Translations under genes and position numbers: made by a program
Notes under the pieces: model-generated
What the model was told of the DNA's origin: nothing
The model's input: only the letters and a program-made list of their open reading frames with translations
Databases searched by the model: none
DNA from: an uncultured Pelagibacteraceae bacterium
Lineage (GTDB): Bacteria > Pseudomonadota > Alphaproteobacteria > Pelagibacterales > Pelagibacteraceae
NCBI GenBank assembly: GCA_902595745.1
Contig: CACJRE010000002.1
Location: 1 to 63,680, forward strand
Length of the DNA: 63,680 nt
Direction of reading: 5' to 3'
In this document: piece by piece, positions 27,622-37,193 of the stretch
Numbering within the stretch: position 1 is the stretch's first letter
Layout of the letters: the number at the start of each line of letters is the position of its first letter

Positions 27622-28608
27622 CTAAATTGATTTATAAAAATTATACCAGTTGTTTCCTAGTATTCCATGTGTCTCACTATCTGAAAAACCCACTTTTTTT
27701 AAGCCTGTTTCAATATTTTTAAATCCTCTAGCGTCCTCAAACCATTCAGGTTGTTTCGGAAAACCAGGTTTGTTTTTAGATCCTTCTCCATAATTTTTAC
27801 TTTTAGACCATGTGCCATTTCTCATCCATTCAACAACACTATCTGGTTGTTCCAAACAAAGATCTGAACCAATTCCAATATTTTTTATATCCATGATCTC
27901 AGCTGTTTTAGCAACCATTTCACAAAAACTTTCAATTGTACAATTAGTATTATCTTTTAAATGATGAGGATATAAAGATAACCCCAACATACCTCTACTT
28001 TCACTTAATGCTTTTAAAAGATCGTTAGATTTATTTCTTTTTGCTGCATGCCAAAAGGTTGGGTTTGCATGAGTAATCGCTATTGGTTTTTCACTTATTT
28101 CAATCGCATCAAAGGTACTTTTTTCTGCTGAATGAGACATGTCAACAACAATACCTACTCTATTCATTTCTTTTATTGCTTCACGACCAAAATTTGTAAC
28201 TCCACTGTCAATTTTTTCATAACAACCTGTTGCGAGCAATGATTGGTTATTGTACGTAAGTTGCATAAACCTGCATCCTAATTCATGAACTTTTTCAACT
28301 AAGTTGATATCATCTTCAATTGGAGAACAGTTTTGAAAACCAAAAAAAATTGCTGTTTTGTTTTCGGCTTTAGCTTTTTCAATATCTTTGTAGTTTCTTC
28401 CAAAAAATATTAAGTCAGAGTTTTCAGAAAAAAGTAATTCCCATTTTTTGATTTCATCTAAAAGTTCATGATAATCCTCATGATAAACAATAGTTACATG
28501 AACTGCGTCCAGTCCAGCAGATCTGTTATATTCAAATATCTTTCTAGACCAATTGCAATATTGTAAATTATCAATTTTAAAATTCATGTTATTTGCAACC
28601 TTAATCAA
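27622..28608 (-). CDS. M19 (renal dipeptidase)-like protein with an altered metal site
   Basis: 328 residues, or 321 from the ATG at 28587. Late M19 motifs are visible: VVDMSHSAEKS, ITHANPTFWHA and GIGSDLC (the usual His, His and Asp ligands). The usual N-terminal HxD metal motif is not there; the equivalent part reads DAVHVTIVYHEDYHE. Thus it may not be an ordinary dipeptidase. As I recall, M19-like genes sit beside dimethylglycine dehydrogenase genes in pseudomonads, which would fit methylated-glycine catabolism. The substrate is unknown. Confidence 0.75.
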   Translation of the reverse strand: MIKVANNMNFKIDNLQYCNWSRKIFEYNRSAGLDAVHVTIVYHEDYHELLDEIKKWELLFSENSDLIFFGRNYKDIEKAKAENKTAIFFGFQNCSPIEDDINLVEKVHELGCRFMQLTYNNQSLLATGCYEKIDSGVTNFGREAIKEMNRVGIVVDMSHSAEKSTFDAIEISEKPIAITHANPTFWHAAKRNKSNDLLKALSESRGMLGLSLYPHHLKDNTNCTIESFCEMVAKTAEIMDIKNIGIGSDLCLEQPDSVVEWMRNGTWSKSKNYGEGSKNKPGFPKQPEWFEDARGFKNIETGLKKVGFSDSETHGILGNNWYNFYKSI

Positions 28609-28682
28609 AATGATTTTTAAATACTATTAATTTTATTGAAATTTTGAGCTAATTTTGAAATAAGACTTTTAAGCAGTTTTTC

Positions 28683-29174
28683 ATGAAAAAAAATAAATCA
28701 TTTAAAGTTTCAATAGTAATGGGTAGTCAATCTGACTACAAAACTATGCAGCTAGTTGAGAAAACTCTAAAAAAAATTGGAGTTTCTTTTGAAACAAAGA
28801 TTATATCAGCACATCGAACTCCAAAAAGAATGTATGAGTTTGCATCCAATGCTGAAAAAAATAATATTGGTGTAATTGTTGCAGGTGCGGGTGGATCTGC
28901 GCACTTACCTGGAATGATTGCTGCTTTGACACCCATTCCTGTACTAGGTGTGCCTATTGAAAGCAAAAAACTTAAAGGTTTAGACAGCTTACTATCGATC
29001 GCTCAAATGCCTAAAGGAATTCCTGTCGGAACTCTAGCTATAGGAGAAGATGGAGCGATTAATGCCGCGTTATTAGCAGCTGCAATTATCTCAAATACCA
29101 ATTCTAATATTAAAAAAAATTTAAACAATTTGAGAACACAACAAACAAAAGCTGTTAAAAAAAGACCTAAATAA
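28683..29174 (+). CDS. purE: N5-carboxyaminoimidazole ribonucleotide mutase
   Basis: 163 residues with PurE class I motifs: VMGSQSDYKTM near residue 12, SAHRTPKRMYEFA near 43 and the Gly-rich AGAGGSAHLPGM near 68. It isomerises N5-CAIR to CAIR in purine synthesis. It lies two bases before purK and begins the plus-strand run, 74 bases from the divergent dipeptidase-like gene. Confidence 0.95.
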   Translation: MKKNKSFKVSIVMGSQSDYKTMQLVEKTLKKIGVSFETKIISAHRTPKRMYEFASNAEKNNIGVIVAGAGGSAHLPGMIAALTPIPVLGVPIESKKLKGLDSLLSIAQMPKGIPVGTLAIGEDGAINAALLAAAIISNTNSNIKKNLNNLRTQQTKAVKKRPK

Positions 29175-29175
29175 A

Positions 29176-30222
29176 ATGTCAGATATTACTCTTGGTATTA
29201 TAGGGGGTGGTCAACTTGGTAGCATGCTTGCGATTTCAGCCAAGAAAATAAATATTAAAACTGTAATTTATTGTGATGATTCAGATGCGCCAGCACAAAA
29301 CTTTTGTGACAAATTTATTTCAGGTGAATACGGTGATAAAGAAAAAATTATTGAATTTGTAAATTTAGTTAATTTTGTAACTTTTGAATTTGAGAATATT
29401 CCTTTTGAAACATTAAATGAAATAAACAAGTTAAAACCTGTTTTACCCAAACCTTCAATAAATAGAATTATACAACATAGGCTAGCTGAGAAAGATTTTG
29501 TAAATAACTTGAATATTAGAACAACAAGGTATGCTTCAGTAGAAAGTGAGTCTGAGATAGATTCTTTAGAAGATCTTTTGCCAGGTATTTTAAAAACAAC
29601 TACTCTTGGTTATGATGGTAAAGGACAATATCCTATCAATTCAATTGAAGAATTAAGTTCATTGAATATTGATTTTTCAAAAGGATATATTTTAGAAAAA
29701 TTAGTTAAATTAAAAAAAGAAATTTCAATCATTATTACAAGATTTAATAATCATAAATATGAAATCTATGAGCCAATAGAAAACAAACATGAAAATCAAA
29801 TATTAAAATTTTCAAAAATTCCTGCAGATATAGATAAAAAAATTTATGATCAATCTAAAGACTGGGCAATGTCAATTGCTGAAGAGCTAAAATATGTGGG
29901 AACATTGTGTGTAGAATTCTTTATAGATAGAAATGATAATTTATATGTTAATGAAATTGCTCCTAGAGTTCATAACTCTGGCCATCTGACAATTAATGCT
30001 TTTAACGTTAGTCAATTTGAAAATCATATTAGAGCAGTATGTGGTTTAGAGCAAATTCCATTGAAAAAGATATCTAATGCAACAATGGTTAATTTAATAG
30101 GAGATCAAATATCAGAGTATAGAAAGGTCTCTAAATTTAAAGATAATGAATTTTTTTTTGACTATTTAAAAAAAGAGATTAAAGAAAAAAGAAAAATGGG
30201 TCATATCACAACTTTAATTTAA
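29176..30222 (+). CDS. purK: 5-(carboxyamino)imidazole ribonucleotide synthase
   Basis: 348 residues of the ATP-grasp family: LGIIGGGQLGSML at the N-terminus, GILKTTTLGYDGKGQ in the ATP lid and the catalytic end NEIAPRVHNSGH. It converts AIR, ATP and bicarbonate to N5-CAIR, the substrate of the PurE encoded just upstream. It ends directly before the GNAT gene start. Confidence 0.95.
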   Translation: MSDITLGIIGGGQLGSMLAISAKKINIKTVIYCDDSDAPAQNFCDKFISGEYGDKEKIIEFVNLVNFVTFEFENIPFETLNEINKLKPVLPKPSINRIIQHRLAEKDFVNNLNIRTTRYASVESESEIDSLEDLLPGILKTTTLGYDGKGQYPINSIEELSSLNIDFSKGYILEKLVKLKKEISIIITRFNNHKYEIYEPIENKHENQILKFSKIPADIDKKIYDQSKDWAMSIAEELKYVGTLCVEFFIDRNDNLYVNEIAPRVHNSGHLTINAFNVSQFENHIRAVCGLEQIPLKKISNATMVNLIGDQISEYRKVSKFKDNEFFFDYLKKEIKEKRKMGHITTLI

Positions 30223-30681
30223 ATGTTAAAATCAATAGAGGGTAACTTTGATAATCCTGAAGTTAATGAACTTCTTACAAAACATTTTATTGAGTTAAGA
30301 GCCTCTTCTCCTGAAGGAAGTGCTCATGTTCTGGATATTCCTGGATTGAAAGATAAATCCATTAAATTTTGGAGTTTATGGCAAGATGAAATGTTAATGG
30401 GTTGTGGTGCATTAAAATTTCTAGAAAAAGATCATGGAGAATTTAAATCAATTAGAATTCACGATAATTTTAGAAGAAAAGGCAATGGTATTAACGTAAT
30501 AAATCATTTGATCAATGAAGCAAAAAAATTGAATATTAAAAAGTTAAGTATAGAAACTGGTGCAGGTGAATTCTTCAAACCTGCTAGAAAGTTATTTAAG
30601 CAGTGTGGTTTTGAAACATGCGATCCTTTTGCTCACTATAAAGAGGATGTAAATTCTGTTTATCTTACAAAATCTATATAA
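30223..30681 (+). CDS. GNAT-family N-acetyltransferase
   Basis: 152 residues. The acetyl-CoA loop of the GNAT fold is seen as RRKGNGINVINHLI (motif A, near residue 85), and KLFKQCGFETC follows in the usual place. The start is immediately after the purK stop, so it is likely co-expressed. Acceptor unknown. Confidence 0.82.
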   Translation: MLKSIEGNFDNPEVNELLTKHFIELRASSPEGSAHVLDIPGLKDKSIKFWSLWQDEMLMGCGALKFLEKDHGEFKSIRIHDNFRRKGNGINVINHLINEAKKLNIKKLSIETGAGEFFKPARKLFKQCGFETCDPFAHYKEDVNSVYLTKSI

Positions 30682-30792
30682 AATAATTTTAACTAATCAA
30701 TTTAGTTGACAAAACCCAAATAAATCTAAAGAAAGCCAGAATTACTTAATTATAAGTAATAAATTAATACAACGAAAAGTAAGAAGATAAAT

Positions 30793-30999
30793 ATGAGTCT
30801 ACAAGGAAAAGTAAAATGGTTCAATCCAACCAAAGGTTTTGGTTTTATTGAAAGAGAAGATAAAGAAAAAGATGTGTTTGTACATGTTTCAGCTGTAAGA
30901 GATGCTGGTATGAACGGTTTAGATGAGGGTCAAGCTTTGACTTTCGATGTTGAAGATGGTCCTAAAGGTCCTTCAGCAGTTAACTTAAAAACTGCATAA
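30793..30999 (+). CDS. Cold-shock domain protein
   Basis: 68 residues, a single cold-shock domain. The RNA-binding motifs are present: [12 protein letters not shown] (RNP1-like) at 9-20 and VFVHVSAV (RNP2) near 28. Such proteins bind single-stranded nucleic acid and act as RNA chaperones. A 111-base upstream region contains TTGACA at 30706-30711 and an AT-rich 7-base inverted repeat, and a long hairpin follows the stop codon. Confidence 0.95.
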   Translation: MSLQGKVKWFNPTKGFGFIEREDKEKDVFVHVSAVRDAGMNGLDEGQALTFDVEDGPKGPSAVNLKTA

Positions 31000-31013
31000 T
31001 ATTCACACTTCCT

Positions 31014-31070
31014 ATTGGCTGAAATAATAAATTTTGAAACTATGTTTTCAAACATTTTATTTTAGCCAAT
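31014..31070 (+). repeat. Long imperfect hairpin downstream of the cold-shock gene
   Basis: Starting ATTGGCTGAAATAA and ending TTTAGCCAAT, the two arms of roughly 25 bases pair with few mismatches. The 3' side runs into an A-rich stretch and not into T's. It is therefore not an ordinary terminator. It could stabilise or process the cold-shock mRNA, or be a trace of an inserted palindrome. Confidence 0.55.
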
Positions 31071-31145
31071 ACCAAAAAAACTTAAATCAAGCTTTAAACA
31101 CAATTTTCATTTACATAATTAAATTGTACAATATTAGTTATTGAT

Positions 31146-31493
31146 ATGAGTGAAAGATTCATAAGAAATATTAACGATTTAGATTTCAAACCATTTGATA
31201 ATTATGGCAAACCTGTCGAAGGTATGAGCTGGCATAAAATAAGTTACGATAAAAGTAATGGTGGATTTGGCACTTATATTCTTAAAATGGAAGCTGGTGC
31301 AAAAAGCTTACCTCATATTCATCAAGGTTATGAGGAATTTTATGTAATAGATGGTGAGCTTCAGGATGCAGACGGCAAAATATTTAAAAAAGGTGATTTT
31401 GTAACTTTTGAACCTGGTACAAACCACAACTCTCAAACTAAAAATGGTTGCCTACTTATTGTTTTTATGAGAGGTATCAACAAACCAATCTAA
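31146..31493 (+). CDS. Cupin-domain protein
   Basis: 115 residues, one conserved beta-barrel. The metal-site motifs are seen: SLPHIHQGYEEFYVIDGEL (first cupin motif, two His and a Glu) and FEPGTNHNSQTKNG (second, with a His). Length matches simple single-domain cupins. The function (isomerase, oxygenase or binding protein) is not fixed by sequence. Confidence 0.85.
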   Translation: MSERFIRNINDLDFKPFDNYGKPVEGMSWHKISYDKSNGGFGTYILKMEAGAKSLPHIHQGYEEFYVIDGELQDADGKIFKKGDFVTFEPGTNHNSQTKNGCLLIVFMRGINKPI

Positions 31494-31514
31494 TAATAAT
31501 TATTCAAAAAAAAT

Positions 31515-32261
31515 ATGATCGGCATTTTAGGTGGAATGGGAACTCAAGCAGGTTTAGATTTTTGTAATAAACTTGCAGTTTTAAATAGAGGGAAAATTGA
31601 TCAAGAATATCCTCTTTTTATTCTTTATAACAAATCAAATATACCTGGAAGACCAGAGTCAATCGGTGTTCAAACAAAAAATTTGTCTAATAAATCTTCA
31701 GATAACAAAAGTAAAAAGAAGTACAATAATGTTTTAAAAAGTTTACTTCACGGATGTAAGTTGCTTGAAAAAAATAAATGTAAATTTATTGTCATACCAT
31801 GTAACACTGCTCATTATTGGTTTGATGATCTACAGAAGAAAATAAATATTCCAATCATAAACATGCCAAAAGAAGTGTTTAAATTTACAAAAAAAAATTG
31901 TAAGAAAAATTCAAAAGTGGGTTTGCTAGCTACTGAGGGAACATTAAAAACTGGTGTATATGATAAAATTTTTGATAAAGATTATCATTTAATTCGACCG
32001 TCAGAAAATCTTCAAAAAAAATCAGTTAATAAAGCCATAAAACTTGTCAAAATGGGTAATGTTAAGGCTGCAGCAAAAGCAATTAAACCTGCAATTAATG
32101 AGTTAATCAAAATGAAATGTAAAAAAATAATATTAGGTTGTACAGAACTTCCTATAGCTATTTTCGCTTTTAAATCATTTAAAAATGTAAAATCATCTAA
32201 AATTTTTTTAGATCCTAATTTAATACTTGCAAGCTCTGCAATGGCTAAACATAAAAAATAA
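31515..32261 (+). CDS. Aspartate/glutamate racemase family protein
   Basis: 248 residues. Both catalytic cysteines are visible: VIPCNTAHYW in the first half and ILGCTELPIAI in the second, as in the two-Cys Asp/Glu racemase family. The N-terminus IGILGGMGTQAGLDF is also typical. It may supply D-amino acids for the cell wall or interconvert another amino acid. Exact substrate unknown. Confidence 0.88.
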   Translation: MIGILGGMGTQAGLDFCNKLAVLNRGKIDQEYPLFILYNKSNIPGRPESIGVQTKNLSNKSSDNKSKKKYNNVLKSLLHGCKLLEKNKCKFIVIPCNTAHYWFDDLQKKINIPIINMPKEVFKFTKKNCKKNSKVGLLATEGTLKTGVYDKIFDKDYHLIRPSENLQKKSVNKAIKLVKMGNVKAAAKAIKPAINELIKMKCKKIILGCTELPIAIFAFKSFKNVKSSKIFLDPNLILASSAMAKHKK

Positions 32262-32264
32262 TTT

Positions 32265-32705
32265 ATGTCTTCAAATAATGATAAGCCTTATGTTCTAAGA
32301 GTAGCAGAATTGATTTATAATAAGGTTGTAAATATTAAAAAAGAAAACTCTCAAATGACTAATATTCAAGCTTTTGAGGTTTTTATGACAACAGAAGATT
32401 ACGATTTAATAAGTTCTGGAGAATTTCACAATCAATGGTTTTTAGAATTAAAAGAAAATGATTTTATTGATAAATTAACAAAAAAAAAAATTAATGAAGA
32501 AACAATCAAACTTTTAGAATTACAAAAAGACTCCATGGTTAAGTTTTTAATGAAAATTCCAAAACTGTATTATACCAAAAGTCATTTTCCTTTAGAAATA
32601 TCTCAAAGAGCTTTCGATCACCTCTGGAGAGTTTGTGAAAGTTATGAAATGTGGTGTAAAGAAACTAAGCAAGATAAATTAATTAAATTAGATTTGTTAG
32701 ATTAA
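32265..32705 (+). CDS. Hypothetical protein
   Basis: 146 residues, mostly charged, predicted soluble. It has no signal peptide, membrane segment or metal motif, and I do not recognise the family. It is three bases after the racemase gene and reads on from it, so it is a real gene on position. The central HNQWFLELKENDFID and the end RVCESYEMWCKET carry aromatic residues that may form a helical core. Confidence 0.6.
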   Translation: MSSNNDKPYVLRVAELIYNKVVNIKKENSQMTNIQAFEVFMTTEDYDLISSGEFHNQWFLELKENDFIDKLTKKKINEETIKLLELQKDSMVKFLMKIPKLYYTKSHFPLEISQRAFDHLWRVCESYEMWCKETKQDKLIKLDLLD

Positions 32706-32750
32706 TCCTTTTTTATAGGACTGAAACTAATAATAAATTATAAAGCTTAA

Positions 32751-33599
32751 ATGGTTAAAGTATTTCCTCTGCTATTTATTTTACTTTGGTCTTCAGCATT
32801 TATAACTACAAAACCAATAATTGATAATAGCGATCCGTTTTCAGCTCTTGCGTTTAGATTTATAATTGTGGCATTTGGTTTTTTTTTATTTTCGATCTAT
32901 TCAAAACAAAAAATAATTATTCAAAAGAAAAATCTAATTGAATCTTTTTTTAGTGGCATTCTTTTTCATGGCTTTTATTTAGGGGGTGTTTTTTTTTCAA
33001 TTTCCAAAGGAATGCCAACAGGAATTGCAGCATTAATAGTTACTCTTCAACCAATACTTACAAATGCATTAAGTGGGCCGATATTAAATGAAAAAGTAAC
33101 AATAAAACAATGGATAGGTGTTCTCTTAGGGTTTGTTGGGGCTGCAATTGTGCTTGGCTTTGATGTTGGTTCAGATATCCCGATGATAGGTTTGGTTGCA
33201 ACTATAATATCTTTGATTGCAATTACTGCTTCAACTATTTGGCAAAAGAAACTTAGTAATAATTTACCTTTATCAGTTAGCAACATGTATCAGGCTATAG
33301 GAGGTTTTACTTTTCATTTAATAGTCATTATTTTTTTTGCAAAACCATATATTGATTTTACACAAACATTTGTAATTGCAATGGGTCATCAAATATTATT
33401 GGTGTCCTTTGGTGCTTTCACTATATTGATGTATTTAATTAAGAATAATTCAGCAAGTAAAACAGTTTCCATATTTTTTTTAATACCGGCTACCTCAGCT
33501 TTTATGGCCTGGTTATTTTTAAATGAAAATTTAACTAATTTAGATCTTTTAGGTTTTTTAATAACTACAATAGGTGTTTATATTGCAACCAGAAATTAA
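32751..33599 (+). CDS. EamA/DMT-family transporter
   Basis: 282 residues with about ten membrane segments in two repeated halves, each starting near LWSSAFITTKPIID or TASTIWQKKL. The features match the drug/metabolite transporter superfamily (EamA). Substrate unknown. It converges on soxG with a seven-base gap. Confidence 0.87.
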   Translation: MVKVFPLLFILLWSSAFITTKPIIDNSDPFSALAFRFIIVAFGFFLFSIYSKQKIIIQKKNLIESFFSGILFHGFYLGGVFFSISKGMPTGIAALIVTLQPILTNALSGPILNEKVTIKQWIGVLLGFVGAAIVLGFDVGSDIPMIGLVATIISLIAITASTIWQKKLSNNLPLSVSNMYQAIGGFTFHLIVIIFFAKPYIDFTQTFVIAMGHQILLVSFGAFTILMYLIKNNSASKTVSIFFLIPATSAFMAWLFLNENLTNLDLLGFLITTIGVYIATRN

Positions 33600-33606
33600 A
33601 AAGTAA

Positions 33607-34200
33607 TTATATTGATTTATATCCAAACTCTAACGAAGCATCAGTTACTGAATGGTATAAAGACTCACCAAAACTTCTAAGAGCAAATAATCTTACTTTT
33701 ACTTTATCAGGACTATCATTCAGCATATCAACCATAAATGCTATTCCATTATATGTGGAATTTATTGAATTATTTTTTTCTAAAGAATTAAAATTAAAAG
33801 GACATCCTTTCTTTAACACTTCTTTTACCTCAGGTCCTTCTATTTGAATTACTGCTCTTGAATGAGATAATTCAGTAACTGCAAAGTCTGTTTCACTAAA
33901 ATTTTGTATAATATCTTTAAGTAAATCTTTTTTTGTTGAAACTAAAAACCAGTTTTTTGGTCCATTCCATAAAATTCTTGTTTCATTATTACTTATTACC
34001 CTTAATGGCTCATCTTTTAATTTTAAACCATCAATATCAATACTTTTAACAGAAACCGATGAGTTTTTATATTGAACTATTTGAACGATTAGCAAGTTTT
34101 TTACTTCAGAGATTTTTAAAAGATTGTTTTCATTTTTATCCTCATGATCTCCATACTGACCTGTTGTGTGAACGTTTGCTAAAGCGGATATTAAACTCAT
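33607..34200 (-). CDS. soxG: Sarcosine oxidase gamma subunit-like protein
   Basis: 197 residues of the SoxG family, related to a GcvT-like folate-binding fold. The family pattern ILWNGPKNWFLVST and ELSHSRAVIQIEGPEVKEVL is present. Its ATGA overlap with soxA ties it to the operon. The last gene of the set. In N-methylglutamate dehydrogenases the corresponding subunit is called MgdD; the sequence alone does not decide. Confidence 0.85.
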   Translation of the reverse strand: MSLISALANVHTTGQYGDHEDKNENNLLKISEVKNLLIVQIVQYKNSSVSVKSIDIDGLKLKDEPLRVISNNETRILWNGPKNWFLVSTKKDLLKDIIQNFSETDFAVTELSHSRAVIQIEGPEVKEVLKKGCPFNFNSLEKNNSINSTYNGIAFMVDMLNDSPDKVKVRLFALRSFGESLYHSVTDASLEFGYKSI

Positions 34201-37193
34201 GATCTAACTCTTTCACCTTTTGGGTCAACATAGTGCGAAGAAACTATTTCAACTGGAATTACTTTATTTTTAAGTGGAGACATTACAAATAATTTTTCAC
34301 CAATCATATTTTTTCCATCTTTAAGTATTGCTAAAGAAAACGGATTGTCATACTCAACACTCCAACAAGAAGCTGAGATATAACCTAATTTTGGATTTGG
34401 TAATGGTGCATTTGAGTCTTTGACTAAATGTGATCCCTCTGGAATGCTTGTTTTTTTATCTAATGGGACAACACCAACAACTTTTTGTCTATCTTCAGCT
34501 ATAAATGCTTTTCTTGTTAACGATCTTTTTCCTATGAAATCTTTCTTTTTACTCAGTAATCCTTCAAGTGAATTATCATAAGGTATTGTTCTTCCATCAA
34601 GTTCTGATCCTGCAACGTGTCCCATCTCAATTCTAAGAGTTGATAAGGCCTCTGTTCCATAGGGTTGGATTTTAAATTCTTGACCAACTTCCATAATTTT
34701 TTCCCACATAAAGTTTCCATTATCAGACTCAACATTTACTTCATAAGCAAGCTCACCTGAAAATGAGATTCTAAAAATTCTAGCTTTTGCTCCAAACAAA
34801 TCTCCCTCCATATAGCCCATGAAAGGCAATCCCTCATTTGATACATCTAAATTTGGAAATAGTTTTTGTAGTAAATCTCTTGATTTTGGTCCAGCAATTG
34901 CCGCACCTGCCCATTGTTCTGTAGTTGAAACTACATTTACGTTCAACTCGGGCCACACCAATTGTAAGTAATATTCTAAATGGGAAAGAACGTTTGCAGC
35001 TTGAGCTGTAGTTGTTGTCATATGATAATGGTTTTCTGAAATTCTTGTAGTAGTTCCATCATCCATAACAATTCCATCTTCTCTTAGCATCACGCCATAT
35101 CTTGCTTTACCAACAGGTAATTTTAACCAAGCATTAGTGTAAACTCTGTTGAGAAATTCTGCTGCATCTGGTCCTTTAATATCTATTTTACCTAATGTAG
35201 TTACATCGCACACACCAACATTTGTTCTTACATTTTTTGCTTCTCTTTTAGATCCTTCAAATAAATTTTCATTTCCTTGTTTATAATATCTTGGTCTTAA
35301 CCAAACGCCTGCATCAACAAATACTGCATTATTTTTTTCATGCCATGAATGCATAGGGGATTTTCTAGTTGGCTTTGAATGTTTTCCAACTTCTCTTCCA
35401 ACAATTGCACCTATTGAAACTGGTGTATAAGGTGGTCTAAACGTTGTGTGACCTACATTTGGCACTACTTTATTTTCAATTTTAGATACCAATTGTAATC
35501 CATTTAAATTACTTGTCTTACCTTGGTCAGTTGCCATTCCAAGCGTTGTATATCTTTTAACATGCTCAATTGATCGATAACCTTCTCTAAGAGCTATCTC
35601 AACATCAGAAACAGCTACATCATTTTGAAAGTCTAAAAATCTTTTATAATTTTTACCCTCAGGTAATGGCACACACCAAAATTTGTCATGTGTTGTTGAT
35701 TTCTTTTCAACAACATTTGGGAAAGAAATTTTATTATCATTATTGGTAATTTTTTTTGAAAGCTCATAACCAGCTTCAAATGAACTTTTTAATGTGTCAT
35801 CTAAAGTATACGACCCATTTGCAGCACCTAATGTTCTTTCATTTTGTTTTGATGTTCCTGGAACAAATGCATCAATATCCTCATTAAATTTAGTTTTATT
35901 ACCTGATTGCGAAGCCAAATGAATAGTTGGCGTCCAAAAACCAGAAACACAAATACAATCACATTTAATATTTTCGACTGTTCCAAGTTGTTCTTTATCA
36001 TCTGAAATTTTTGCAATATCTGCAGATTTTACTTTTTTATAACCTTGAGCAGCTACTACGACATAAGAAAACTTAATATTTATTCCTAAATTTTCTGCTT
36101 CATCAACGATTTCTGATTGAGGGTCTTTTCTTGTATCTAAAACAATGGGATTAACTCCGTTTTTTTTAAACTCAATTGCAGTTTCATACCCGCTATCATT
36201 ATTGGTAAATATTAATGGATTTCTTCCAACTAGTACCCCATAAACTTTAAGATATTCTTTTGCAGCAGATGAAAGCATCACTCCCGGTGTATCATTGTTG
36301 CCAAATACGATTGGTCGTTCAATTGATCCAGATGAAATTAAAACTTCTTTTGCTCTGATATACCAAAGTCTTTGTTTTGGATGAAACTTTTTTGTTTTTG
36401 GAAGATGATCACTAATTCTCTCTGACATCACCAGCATATTATGATCGTAGTAACCAAAAACTTGTGATCTATTTTTAACAATCACATTCGGCATTTCTTT
36501 AAGCTCTGAAATTATCCCATCAGCCCATTCTTTACCTGATTGATTTCCTATATTAACTTCGCTAGTTAACAAAGTTCCTCCATGTCTAGCTTTATCCTCG
36601 GCTAAAATCACACGTGCACCATTTTTTGCTGCAGCATAGGCACTTGCAAGACCTGATGGGCCTGAACCTGCGATTAATAAATCACAGTATTCATATTTAT
36701 GCTCATATCTTTCCTTATCGTGCTTAATAGAAGCAACCCCAAGGCCAGCTGCCTTTCTAATAAAAGGCTCATAAATTTTATACCAAAAGCTCTTAGGCCA
36801 CATAAAAGTTTTGTAATAAAATCCAGCTGGTAGAAAAATCTTTAAAAAATTATTTATGGCTCCAATATCAAAGTTTACACTTGGCCAGCAATTCACACTT
36901 TTTGCCTCTAAACCCTCAAAAAGTTCTTGTTCTGTAGCTTTAACATTTGGCTCCGTTTCGCCATTTCTATATAATTGAACAATTGCATAAGGCTCATCAA
37001 CCCCTGCTCCAAAAAAACCTCTTGGTCTGTGATATTTAAAACTTCTTCCAACTAAATGAACTCCATTAGCTATTAAAGCAGAAGCAAGAGTATCACCTTC
37101 ATATCCTGTATAAGATACACCATTAAATTTAAATGAAAGCTTCTTTTCTCTATTAATTAAACCAACATTATCTAATCTATAACTCTGGGACAT
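34197..37193 (-). CDS. soxA: Sarcosine oxidase alpha subunit-like protein
   Basis: 998 residues in three parts. The N-terminal domain resembles a degenerate ferredoxin-like fold (YEGDTLASALIANGV, with SFKYHRPRGFFG). A nucleotide-binding middle has LIAGSGPSGLASAYAAAKNG. The C-terminal ~380 residues are a GcvT-type folate domain. It is the large subunit of heterotetrameric sarcosine oxidase, passing the oxidised methyl to THF. The same subunit order is used by N-methylglutamate dehydrogenase (MgdABCD), so the substrate could be N-methylglutamate. Confidence 0.9.
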   Translation of the reverse strand: MSQSYRLDNVGLINREKKLSFKFNGVSYTGYEGDTLASALIANGVHLVGRSFKYHRPRGFFGAGVDEPYAIVQLYRNGETEPNVKATEQELFEGLEAKSVNCWPSVNFDIGAINNFLKIFLPAGFYYKTFMWPKSFWYKIYEPFIRKAAGLGVASIKHDKERYEHKYEYCDLLIAGSGPSGLASAYAAAKNGARVILAEDKARHGGTLLTSEVNIGNQSGKEWADGIISELKEMPNVIVKNRSQVFGYYDHNMLVMSERISDHLPKTKKFHPKQRLWYIRAKEVLISSGSIERPIVFGNNDTPGVMLSSAAKEYLKVYGVLVGRNPLIFTNNDSGYETAIEFKKNGVNPIVLDTRKDPQSEIVDEAENLGINIKFSYVVVAAQGYKKVKSADIAKISDDKEQLGTVENIKCDCICVSGFWTPTIHLASQSGNKTKFNEDIDAFVPGTSKQNERTLGAANGSYTLDDTLKSSFEAGYELSKKITNNDNKISFPNVVEKKSTTHDKFWCVPLPEGKNYKRFLDFQNDVAVSDVEIALREGYRSIEHVKRYTTLGMATDQGKTSNLNGLQLVSKIENKVVPNVGHTTFRPPYTPVSIGAIVGREVGKHSKPTRKSPMHSWHEKNNAVFVDAGVWLRPRYYKQGNENLFEGSKREAKNVRTNVGVCDVTTLGKIDIKGPDAAEFLNRVYTNAWLKLPVGKARYGVMLREDGIVMDDGTTTRISENHYHMTTTTAQAANVLSHLEYYLQLVWPELNVNVVSTTEQWAGAAIAGPKSRDLLQKLFPNLDVSNEGLPFMGYMEGDLFGAKARIFRISFSGELAYEVNVESDNGNFMWEKIMEVGQEFKIQPYGTEALSTLRIEMGHVAGSELDGRTIPYDNSLEGLLSKKKDFIGKRSLTRKAFIAEDRQKVVGVVPLDKKTSIPEGSHLVKDSNAPLPNPKLGYISASCWSVEYDNPFSLAILKDGKNMIGEKLFVMSPLKNKVIPVEIVSSHYVDPKGERVRS

